NCBI RefSeq assembly: GCF_932526225.1
Contig: NC_064038.1
Location: forward strand, 13,265,070-13,329,069
Reading direction: 5' to 3'
Length of the DNA stretch: 64,000 bases
Origin: Nematostella vectensis
Lineage: Eukaryota; Cnidaria; Anthozoa; Actiniaria; Edwardsiidae
Shown: one piece after another, positions 28,856 to 38,300 of the stretch
Layout of the letters: each line of letters opens with the position of its first letter
Numbering within the stretch: position 1 is the first letter of the stretch
The notes under the pieces: model-generated
What the model saw: only the letters and a program-made list of their open reading frames with translations
Databases searched by the model: none
What the model was told of the DNA's origin: nothing
Program-made: the position numbers and the translations under genes

Positions 28856-31800
28856 ATGGGGGTGAGTCCTCTTTACACCACTGAGAAGCGTCTCAATGTT
28901 CTACCAACACAGACTGGTGAAGACGTGTCGGAGTTGTCCCACCAGACCCCCAATGGGATTCTGGAATCTTGGTTTAAAGACATAACTGGTTTGATAGAAA
29001 TGGAAAACCTGAAGGTGAAAGATCTGAAAGCCCTCGCCAAGGAGCGAGGTATCCCAAGATATTACTGGATGCGGAGAGACGAGCTCGTCGGGGCGCTGAC
29101 CAGCACGTCACCACCACCACCACCCCGACGGGTCCCTCTACCCAAACTTATCAAAGGGCTACCACGTCCGCCTGATATTATCCCATCCAACGCGTCGGAG
29201 AGTATTCTCGACGGTCCGATACCTGAGATTGATGTCCCCATTCTCAAACCCTCCAAACCCACACGGAGTTCCCACGTCCAATCACTTAAGCATTTTGCAA
29301 ACAGGGAAGTCAACTCGATCAAGAGCGAGTTAGATGAGTTTGCGGATTGGATACTATCTTATGTCCCTGAGCCCATCAAAAAGACCGCCAAAGAGGCTGT
29401 AGATAAACGGGTCAAACGTCTGAAGGAGAGGATTAAGCGTTTACACGGGGAAGCGGAAGATCGCTTCACACCCAAGGAGCAAAAGACGGCGTTGAAGGGA
29501 TATCTTAAGACTTATGGGATAGCCGGACAGGAGGGTTACGGTCCCAAGGAGTTTATCACCAAGATCAGACCAAAGGTTATCAAACTCGTCAATGACCGAA
29601 AGAAGCCCATCAAGGTCAAGTTTGTCTTTACCTGCAGGTATATAAAAGAAGATCTGGCTACAGGTCAGATTGAGGAGGAGCTGGGATATCATCATACAGA
29701 AAAGCCTGAGATCGTGACGGAGTCGACTGATTTCTCTGATTTGTTTAATGTAATGACGAATCCTTTGATCGGATTAGTCGAAAAGTTCCAGAAGCAAGGC
29801 TCTGGGTGGCAGTTTGATCGGGTGGAGTACTTTGATATTAACATTGATCCCTTTGATCCTCTCTCCGGGAGCTCGTATGTTGAACTACCAAAGGAGTTAG
29901 CGGTAAAGAAGGCGATCATCAATGTGAGGAATGAGAATGATCACAAGTGTTTCAAGTGGGCGGTAACCTCCGCCGTGTACCCCAAGAGGGATAACCCTCA
30001 AAGACTCAGTAGAAAGATGATGGAGAACTCTGAGAGATTCGACTGGTCGGGGATAGAGTTCCCCGTCTCGTTGAGACAGATCGACAAGTTTGAGAGACAG
30101 AACCCACATACAGTCAATGTGTTTACGTATGAGGAGAAGAAAATATGTCCATTGAGGATCAGTGGGAAGGATCCATTCAATGCAATCAATCTACTTCTCA
30201 TCTCAAACGGCGAGACGAGTCATTACTGCTGGATAAAGGACGTGATGTCGTTAGTGTCTAGTCAAATTGATAAGTATCACCATACCCGATTCCTATGTTT
30301 TAGGTGTCTAAACTCGTTTCGGTGTAAAAAGGCGTTGGAGAAACATTACGAGTACTGCTCAAAGAACGAGTCGGTCAGGATAGAGATGCCGATGGATAAA
30401 GACGGTAAGCCCCTTTACACTAGATTCGTGAACTTTAACAGAAAGATGCGGGTCCCCTTTGTTGTCTACGCAGACTTTGAGAGCTTCACAGAGAATATAG
30501 ACACTTGCTCCCCAGATGAGAGCAGGAGTTTCACTAAACAATATCAGAAACACAAACCGTCAGGCTTCTGCTATCTCATCAAATGCAGCATTGATGACGG
30601 TGTGTTTTCACCCAAGCTGGTTCAGAGGACGGTCCAAGGGTCTGCCGAGGATGTCGCGCAGCTGTTTGTGGAGTCTCTCGAGTCAGACATCAAGGAGATT
30701 TACAATAAGTTCAAGTTCCCCAAGGAGGTGGAGATGACGCGGGAGGATGAGATGAACTATGACAATGCCACTCACTGCCACATCTGTGGGGGTGAGTTAG
30801 GAGAGGACAAGGTTTTGGACCATTGCCACCTCACCGGAAAGTACAGAGGTGCTGCTCACAACGCATGCAACCTTCGATTTAGAGCTCCAAAGTTCTTTCC
30901 TGTTCTATTTCACAACCTGTCTGGATACGATTCACACTTGTTTGTCAAGAATCTTGGTACGTCGGAGGGTAAAATAAACTGCATACCTAATAACGAGGAG
31001 AAGTATATCTCTTTCACAAAACAGGTTGTGGTCGACAGGTTTACGAACAAAGAGGGCAAACAGGTTGACGTTAAGCGTGATATCAGGTTTATCGACAGTT
31101 TCAAGTTCATGTCCGCTAGCCTCGACAGTCTAGTGAAGAATTTACCGAGAGAGTCTTTCAAGAACCTCATGATTCACTACAAGGGGGAACAGTTACAGCT
31201 GTTGTTGAGGAAGGGCGTCTTCCCATACGACTGGTTCTGTAACTTTGATCAACTAGACGCTATCCAACTTCCGCCTAAAGAAGCGTTTTACTCGACTCTC
31301 AACGATACGGACATATCGGAGGAAGATTACCAACACGCGCAAAAAGTGTGGGAAACCTTCAAGATGAGCACCATGAGGGATTACCACGATCTCTATCTTG
31401 AGTCGGACGTGCTCCTGTTGGCAGACGTTTTCGAGAACTTTAGAGATGTCTGTCTCGAGAACTATGGCCTGGACCCAGCCTGGTACTACACAGCACCCGG
31501 ACTGGCTTGGGATGCAGCCCTAAAGATCACAAGGGTAGAGTTGGAGTTGCTGACCGATTGCGATATGTTACTCATGTTTGAGGAGGGTATTCGCGGAGGT
31601 GTCTCCATGATATCCACCAGACATAGTAAGGCAAACAACCCCTACATGAGAGAGTACGATCCCAACCTACCGACAAAGTACATTACCTACCTGGATGCAA
31701 ACAACTTGTACGGCTGGGCGATGAGTAAACCTCTGCCCACTCACGGGTTCAGATGGATGACGGACCAAGAGCTGAAGGAGTGGGGACGTCACCCATGCGT

Positions 31801-32878
31801 CGTGGAGGTTGACATGGCGTATCCACGTCACCTTCATGATTCACATGATGACTACCCGTTAGCTCCAGAGAGCATCAAGATTAACAAGGTAGGCAAGTTG
31901 ATCCCAAACCTCAACGACAAAACAAAGTACGTCGTCCATCATGAGACTCTGAAACTTTATGAAAGTCTTGGGTTAAAAGTCACGAAGGTTCATAGGGGTA
32001 TCACCTTTGAGGAGTCTGGATGGTTGAAGACCTACATTGACCTAAACACGAGCCTCAGAGCAAAAGCGACAAACGATTTCGAGAAAGATTTTTTCAAGTT
32101 AATGAACAACTCTGTTTTCGGGAAAACCATGGAGAACATTAGAAACAGGGTGGACATCCGGCTGATCACAAACGAGAAACAGGCTAGGAAACTAATATCA
32201 AAGCCTAATTACAAGCATCGTACCATCTTTTGTGAAAACCTTGCGGCTATCCACATGAGGAAGACGAGACTGGTTTTCAACAAGCCCGTCTACTTGGGTA
32301 TGTGTATCCTGGATCTGAGTAAGAATCTCATGTATGATTTTCACTACGGTTACGTTAAACCAAAGTATGGTGACAAGGCAAAGTTGCTGTTTACAGACAC
32401 GGATAGTCTGATGTACGAGATAGAGACGGAGGATTTTTACAAGGACATTAGCGGTGATGTGAGATCCATGTTTGACACAAGCAACTATCCAAGGAATCAC
32501 CCGTCTGGCATCGAGTCAGGGTTGAACAAGAAGATCATTGGCATGTTCAAGGATGAGACTGGAGGTCTACAAATCACAGAGTTCGTCGGGCTGAGAGCTA
32601 AACTCTACTCGTACAGGATGGACGGTGGTGGAGAAGCGAAGAAATGCAAGGGTGTCAAGAGGGCAGTCGTCAAGAAGAGCATCGGTTTCGATGACTACAA
32701 GGATTGCTTGTTTGGTAAGGAGCCTCAGATGAGGATGATGAATGTCATCAGGAGTCATGGACACAATGTCTACACCGAGACGGTGAACAAGAGGGCGCTA
32801 TCTCACGAGGACGACAAGAGAATCATCTGTGACGATGGTATTCACACCCACGCTCACGGTTATCTCGGGAGTGTCTGA
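28856..32878 (+). CDS. Protein-primed family B DNA polymerase, copy 2 left arm
   Basis: The 1340-residue protein is identical to the one at 15079-19101: SAP-like segment, C2H2-like finger, DxE exonuclease with endonuclease VII-like insert, and polymerase motifs A, B and C (YLDANNLYGWAM, KLMNNSVFGKTMEN, FTDTDSLMYE). The frame is intact. Confidence 0.95.
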   Translation: MGVSPLYTTEKRLNVLPTQTGEDVSELSHQTPNGILESWFKDITGLIEMENLKVKDLKALAKERGIPRYYWMRRDELVGALTSTSPPPPPRRVPLPKLIKGLPRPPDIIPSNASESILDGPIPEIDVPILKPSKPTRSSHVQSLKHFANREVNSIKSELDEFADWILSYVPEPIKKTAKEAVDKRVKRLKERIKRLHGEAEDRFTPKEQKTALKGYLKTYGIAGQEGYGPKEFITKIRPKVIKLVNDRKKPIKVKFVFTCRYIKEDLATGQIEEELGYHHTEKPEIVTESTDFSDLFNVMTNPLIGLVEKFQKQGSGWQFDRVEYFDINIDPFDPLSGSSYVELPKELAVKKAIINVRNENDHKCFKWAVTSAVYPKRDNPQRLSRKMMENSERFDWSGIEFPVSLRQIDKFERQNPHTVNVFTYEEKKICPLRISGKDPFNAINLLLISNGETSHYCWIKDVMSLVSSQIDKYHHTRFLCFRCLNSFRCKKALEKHYEYCSKNESVRIEMPMDKDGKPLYTRFVNFNRKMRVPFVVYADFESFTENIDTCSPDESRSFTKQYQKHKPSGFCYLIKCSIDDGVFSPKLVQRTVQGSAEDVAQLFVESLESDIKEIYNKFKFPKEVEMTREDEMNYDNATHCHICGGELGEDKVLDHCHLTGKYRGAAHNACNLRFRAPKFFPVLFHNLSGYDSHLFVKNLGTSEGKINCIPNNEEKYISFTKQVVVDRFTNKEGKQVDVKRDIRFIDSFKFMSASLDSLVKNLPRESFKNLMIHYKGEQLQLLLRKGVFPYDWFCNFDQLDAIQLPPKEAFYSTLNDTDISEEDYQHAQKVWETFKMSTMRDYHDLYLESDVLLLADVFENFRDVCLENYGLDPAWYYTAPGLAWDAALKITRVELELLTDCDMLLMFEEGIRGGVSMISTRHSKANNPYMREYDPNLPTKYITYLDANNLYGWAMSKPLPTHGFRWMTDQELKEWGRHPCVVEVDMAYPRHLHDSHDDYPLAPESIKINKVGKLIPNLNDKTKYVVHHETLKLYESLGLKVTKVHRGITFEESGWLKTYIDLNTSLRAKATNDFEKDFFKLMNNSVFGKTMENIRNRVDIRLITNEKQARKLISKPNYKHRTIFCENLAAIHMRKTRLVFNKPVYLGMCILDLSKNLMYDFHYGYVKPKYGDKAKLLFTDTDSLMYEIETEDFYKDISGDVRSMFDTSNYPRNHPSGIESGLNKKIIGMFKDETGGLQITEFVGLRAKLYSYRMDGGGEAKKCKGVKRAVVKKSIGFDDYKDCLFGKEPQMRMMNVIRSHGHNVYTETVNKRALSHEDDKRIICDDGIHTHAHGYLGSV

Positions 32879-33038
32879 GACAACCAACAGAGTGTGCTGA
32901 CGAGAAAGTACGAGTCTACTTAAATCCTACGAAGCATACTTTTAAAACACTTTAGTGTTATCTTGGAGGAGAGTGCACTAAAATCAAAGAAGTATCGGGG
33001 AGAAATAAGTAGGATCTCGAGCATAACCAAGATAGATA

Positions 33039-33197
33039 TTGAGTACACCTGAGCAAGCTCTTGAGCACACCTGAGCAAACTCTTGAGCACAACTGAACAC
33101 AACTGAGCAAGCTCTTGAGTACAACTAAGCAAGCTCTTGAACACACCTGAGCAAGCTCTTGAGCACAACTGAGTAGGCTCTTTGACATAACTAGGGA
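33039..33197. repeat. 21-bp tandem repeat next to arm border, copy 2
   Basis: Same array as at 19262-19420: seven imperfect ACCTGAGCAAGCTCTTGAGCA units. Confidence 0.8.
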
Positions 33198-33271
33198 GGT
33201 TCTTGAGAGTAACGTCAGGCAAGTCGATGTTTTGTGACGTAGGACGTGTTACAAAACTGGGTGGGTCAACG

Positions 33272-33631
33272 TCAATTCACGATGCACATCTTGCAACGAC
33301 CCTTTCGTTCGCCGTGCCCGCATATTTGAGACCCTCCACATGGTTTACAGAATTGTCTCTGTCTGTTGTGCTCACATATCCGAGATCCCCCACACAGCCT
33401 GCAAATAGACTTGTGCTTGCCGTGCTCACATATCCCTCCCCCTTTACAGTCTTTGCAAACGTATCTTGTCCGTCCATGCTCACAGACACTACCGCCGCCG
33501 CACTCTCTGCATCGCGTCTTTCTTTTATTATGATGACATATCAGGTTACCCCGGCAGTCTCGTTTCACGGGGAGTGTCATCAGATCACCCACGGTAAGGT
33601 ACTCTGACCGATCTGCTGTTTGTTCCCTCAT
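33272..33631 (-). CDS. Cys/His zinc-repeat protein, copy 2
   Basis: Identical to the 119-residue protein at 19495-19854: five C-x-H-x(6)-C-x2-C repeats. The ATGA overlap with the frame upstream is preserved. Confidence 0.85.
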   Translation of the reverse strand: MREQTADRSEYLTVGDLMTLPVKRDCRGNLICHHNKRKTRCRECGGGSVCEHGRTRYVCKDCKGGGICEHGKHKSICRLCGGSRICEHNRQRQFCKPCGGSQICGHGERKGRCKMCIVN

Positions 33632-33768
33632 TTCTCTAAACCAATCATGTCTTTAGACCAAGATTCCAGAACCCCATCGATGGAGTGTTGATCTGCCAAT
33701 ACGAGACTCTCCGCCAACCGGCTCTTCTCCTCCTCATCCAAACACCAATCCCAAAACCTATCTGGATT
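33628..33768 (-). pseudogene. In-frame continuation of the ankyrin gene beyond UGA, copy 2
   Basis: Same 46-codon extension with the VLESWSKDMIGL motif as at 19851-19991. The UGA at 33769-33771 is the same in both copies. Confidence 0.5.
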
Positions 33769-34527
33769 TCAGGTGATTGGCATGAGCTCCTCCTCCAAAA
33801 CCTTGAAGAACTTTCGCTTGTGGTGGTGTCTGAAAAGCTCCTCATGCACCTCACCCCAACCGTAAGCTGGGTACAAACCTTTGAGTCTCCTGGGGAGGTG
33901 ACACGCCATGAATCTCATAGTCCGCCCAAAACTCTTTGCTCCCCAACCCAGCAGCATCTTGACAACCCCCGTGTGACAGCCGGTGGCTACTCCGCGCAGG
34001 GCTCTCTCATACGATTCAACCCCCGCCTCCCTGCATCTCTTGACAGTCTCAACGTCTCCCAGGGTGACCGCCAGCGTCGTGGCATCGTCAATGTCGTCGT
34101 AAAGGTTCTCACCTAGCTCCTCACACACATCAGCCACGAGATCATTACCCACCATCACTGCAGCTGCTGAGGCATCACCAAAGTCTCTCAGACCACACTC
34201 CTGGAGAAGATGTAGAACGTCAACGTGACCACCACGCGCTGCAGCCACCAAGGCTCTCCTAAGGTCTCTCGCACCAAACTCTACACACAGTTCAACAACC
34301 TCTTCATGCCCCTCCCGCGCCGCAGCCTCCATGGTCTCTTCAAAGTCTGTAGCACCCCACTCTTCACACATCTCAACAATCTCAACGTGACCTCCCACCA
34401 CCGCTTGGACCATAGCCCAGTCGAGGTCTACCGCATCATACTCTGCATACTTTTCGACAACTTCTACAAGACCCACCCGTGCCGCGTATGCCATCACACC
34501 GTCGACGTCTACCCCGAACCGCTCCAT
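33769..34527 (-). CDS. Ankyrin-like repeat protein, copy 2
   Basis: Identical to the 252-residue protein at 19992-20750, with divergent GHxEVVELCxEWGA-type repeats. Confidence 0.8.
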   Translation of the reverse strand: MERFGVDVDGVMAYAARVGLVEVVEKYAEYDAVDLDWAMVQAVVGGHVEIVEMCEEWGATDFEETMEAAAREGHEEVVELCVEFGARDLRRALVAAARGGHVDVLHLLQECGLRDFGDASAAAVMVGNDLVADVCEELGENLYDDIDDATTLAVTLGDVETVKRCREAGVESYERALRGVATGCHTGVVKMLLGWGAKSFGRTMRFMACHLPRRLKGLYPAYGWGEVHEELFRHHHKRKFFKVLEEELMPIT

Positions 34528-34548
34528 CCTGCTGAACCTGCCGCGTCT

Positions 34549-35070
34549 CTAGAACACTTTCTTCAAATCCTTTTGACACTTTGTGTTAGGTGCCCTCTCA
34601 GAGATGACACCCAAGCAGCTGAAACCTCTCTCACCATACCTGACCGTTGTTACTGTGACGAGAACAGTGTCGCCCTCCTTAATCCTCTCACCCTCCCTCA
34701 CGTAGCAGTTGGAGCACGCCTCAAAGACGTACCCGTCGAGAGAGGTAGACGGGATCACAACCTTTTGTATATCTGAAACCTCCAAGAGGACACCGCCGGC
34801 CCAGACCATCCGCACCTCCCCAACAAGCTCACCCCCAACCCGCGGCCTCAACGTCTCCACCTCAAAACTCACTCTAAAGATGGTGTCACGAACATTGACA
34901 ACCTCCGTCAAGCGTCCCACCGAGAGGACCCACCCGAGCTCCCTCGTGCACTCCCCCACCACCGTACTGACGATCTCATCCCTGACGTGGTTCATTATTT
35001 CACTGTCCAAGTATTTGGGGTCAAGGAACAGACGTCTCTTGATCACCACCTTCCTCAGAGCGTCTCCCAT
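34549..35070 (-). CDS. Rpb7-like RNA polymerase subunit, copy 2
   Basis: Identical to the 173-residue protein at 20772-21293: Rpb7 tip domain followed by an S1-like OB fold. It is the first gene of the minus-strand cluster. Confidence 0.72.
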   Translation of the reverse strand: MGDALRKVVIKRRLFLDPKYLDSEIMNHVRDEIVSTVVGECTRELGWVLSVGRLTEVVNVRDTIFRVSFEVETLRPRVGGELVGEVRMVWAGGVLLEVSDIQKVVIPSTSLDGYVFEACSNCYVREGERIKEGDTVLVTVTTVRYGERGFSCLGVISERAPNTKCQKDLKKVF

Positions 35071-35113
35071 CTTTGTTGTAGCCGCAACACCTTTAGGCCT
35101 CCTCAGCGATGTG

Positions 35114-35140
35114 GTGTGAAAAAGCTCATTATTTTCACAC
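35114..35140. promoter_or_regulatory. Hairpin GTGTGAAAA/TTTTCACAC, copy 2
   Basis: Same stem as at 21337-21363, between the Rpb7-like gene and the border-crossing small frame. Confidence 0.4.
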
Positions 35141-35175
35141 TGTGTGGAGAGGAGCAGTCTCCACCCTTCACAATC

Positions 35176-35331
35176 ATGGTTGAGGGTCCTCCGCAGGATT
35201 TTAAGATCTCCTGTGACGGTGTTAGCATGAATTGCTTAGCAACTGTGAGGAGACTGCTAGCAAGTACTGTCATCCGAGATGGTAGGAGCATAACACTAAA
35301 GTGTTTTAAAAGTATGCTTCGTAGGATTTAA
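35176..35331 (+). CDS. 51-codon border-crossing frame, copy 2
   Basis: Same truncated frame as at 21399-21554, entering the right arm at 35290. Confidence 0.33.
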   Translation: MVEGPPQDFKISCDGVSMNCLATVRRLLASTVIRDGRSITLKCFKSMLRRI

Positions 35332-38300
35332 GTAGACTCGTACTTTCTCGTCAGCACACTCTGTTGGTTGTCTCAGACACTCCCGAGATAACCGTGAGCG
35401 TGGGTGTGAATACCATCGTCACAGATGATTCTCTTGTCGTCCTCGTGAGATAGCGCCCTCTTGTTCACCGTCTCGGTGTAGACATTGTGTCCATGACTCC
35501 TGATGACATTCATCATCCTCATCTGAGGCTCCTTACCAAACAAGCAATCCTTGTAGTCATCGAAACCGATGCTCTTCTTGACGACTGCCCTCTTGACACC
35601 CTTGCATTTCTTCGCTTCTCCACCACCGTCCATCCTGTACGAGTAGAGTTTAGCTCTCAGCCCGACGAACTCTGTGATTTGTAGACCTCCAGTCTCATCC
35701 TTGAACATGCCAATGATCTTCTTGTTCAACCCTGACTCGATGCCAGACGGGTGATTCCTTGGATAGTTGCTTGTGTCAAACATGGATCTCACATCACCGC
35801 TAATGTCCTTGTAAAAATCCTCCGTCTCTATCTCGTACATCAGACTATCCGTGTCTGTAAACAGCAACTTTGCCTTGTCACCATACTTTGGTTTAACGTA
35901 ACCGTAGTGAAAATCATACATGAGATTCTTACTCAGATCCAGGATACACATACCCAAGTAGACGGGCTTGTTGAAAACCAGTCTCGTCTTCCTCATGTGG
36001 ATAGCCGCAAGGTTTTCACAAAAGATGGTACGATGCTTGTAATTAGGCTTTGATATTAGTTTCCTAGCCTGTTTCTCGTTTGTGATCAGCCGGATGTCCA
36101 CCCTGTTTCTAATGTTCTCCATGGTTTTCCCGAAAACAGAGTTGTTCATTAACTTGAAAAAATCTTTCTCGAAATCGTTTGTCGCTTTTGCTCTGAGGCT
36201 CGTGTTTAGGTCAATGTAGGTCTTCAACCATCCAGACTCCTCAAAGGTGATACCCCTATGAACCTTCGTGACTTTTAACCCAAGACTTTCATAAAGTTTC
36301 AGAGTCTCATGATGGACGACGTACTTTGTTTTGTCGTTGAGGTTTGGGATCAACTTGCCTACCTTGTTAATCTTGATGCTCTCTGGAGCTAACGGGTAGT
36401 CATCATGTGAATCATGAAGGTGACGTGGATACGCCATGTCAACCTCCACGACGCATGGGTGACGTCCCCACTCCTTCAGCTCTTGGTCCGTCATCCATCT
36501 GAACCCGTGAGTGGGCAGAGGTTTACTCATCGCCCAGCCGTACAAGTTGTTTGCATCCAGGTAGGTAATGTACTTTGTCGGTAGGTTGGGATCGTACTCT
36601 CTCATGTAGGGGTTGTTTGCCTTACTATGTCTGGTGGATATCATGGAGACACCTCCGCGAATACCCTCCTCAAACATGAGTAACATATCGCAATCGGTCA
36701 GCAACTCCAACTCTACCCTTGTGATCTTTAGGGCTGCATCCCAAGCCAGTCCGGGTGCTGTGTAGTACCAGGCTGGGTCCAGGCCATAGTTCTCGAGACA
36801 GACATCTCTAAAGTTCTCGAAAACGTCTGCCAACAGGAGCACGTCCGACTCAAGATAGAGATCGTGGTAATCCCTCATGGTGCTCATCTTGAAGGTTTCC
36901 CACACTTTTTGCGCGTGTTGGTAATCTTCCTCCGATATGTCCGTATCGTTGAGAGTCGAGTAAAACGCTTCTTTAGGCGGAAGTTGGATAGCGTCTAGTT
37001 GATCAAAGTTACAGAACCAGTCGTATGGGAAGACGCCCTTCCTCAACAACAGCTGTAACTGTTCCCCCTTGTAGTGAATCATGAGGTTCTTGAAAGACTC
37101 TCTCGGTAAATTCTTCACTAGACTGTCGAGGCTAGCGGACATGAACTTGAAACTGTCGATAAACCTGATATCACGCTTAACGTCAACCTGTTTGCCCTCT
37201 TTGTTCGTAAACCTGTCGACCACAACCTGTTTTGTGAAAGAGATATACTTCTCCTCGTTATTAGGTATGCAGTTTATTTTACCCTCCGACGTACCAAGAT
37301 TCTTGACAAACAAGTGTGAATCGTATCCAGACAGGTTGTGAAATAGAACAGGAAAGAACTTTGGAGCTCTAAATCGAAGGTTGCATGCGTTGTGAGCAGC
37401 ACCTCTGTACTTTCCGGTGAGGTGGCAATGGTCCAAAACCTTGTCCTCTCCTAACTCACCCCCACAGATGTGGCAGTGAGTGGCATTGTCATAGTTCATC
37501 TCATCCTCCCGCGTCATCTCCACCTCCTTGGGGAACTTGAACTTATTGTAAATCTCCTTGATGTCTGACTCGAGAGACTCCACAAACAGCTGCGCGACAT
37601 CCTCGGCAGACCCTTGGACCGTCCTCTGAACCAGCTTGGGTGAAAACACACCGTCATCAATGCTGCATTTGATGAGATAGCAGAAGCCTGACGGTTTGTG
37701 TTTCTGATATTGTTTAGTGAAACTCCTGCTCTCATCTGGGGAGCAAGTGTCTATATTCTCTGTGAAGCTCTCAAAGTCTGCGTAGACAACAAAGGGGACC
37801 CGCATCTTTCTGTTAAAGTTCACGAATCTAGTGTAAAGGGGCTTACCGTCTTTATCCATCGGCATCTCTATCCTGACCGACTCGTTCTTTGAGCAGTACT
37901 CGTAATGTTTCTCCAACGCCTTTTTACACCGAAACGAGTTTAGACACCTAAAACATAGGAATCGGGTATGGTGATACTTATCAATTTGACTAGACACTAA
38001 CGACATCACGTCCTTTATCCAGCAGTAATGACTCGTCTCGCCGTTTGAGATGAGAAGTAGATTGATTGCATTGAATGGATCCTTCCCACTGATCCTCAAT
38101 GGACATATTTTCTTCTCCTCATACGTAAACACATTGACTGTATGTGGGTTCTGTCTCTCAAACTTGTCGATCTGTCTCAACGAGACGGGGAACTCTATCC
38201 CCGACCAGTCGAATCTCTCAGAGTTCTCCATCATCTTTCTACTGAGTCTTTGAGGGTTATCCCTCTTGGGGTACACGGCGGAGGTTACCGCCCACTTGAA

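Larger units (their letters stand above)
28006..32961 (+). repeat. Left inverted-repeat arm, copy 2
   Basis: 4,956-bp arm equivalent to 14229-19184. It contains the TCACGTGA subterminal repeats (about 28157-28477), the leader hairpin (28734-28765) and the plus-strand polymerase gene. Confidence 0.94.
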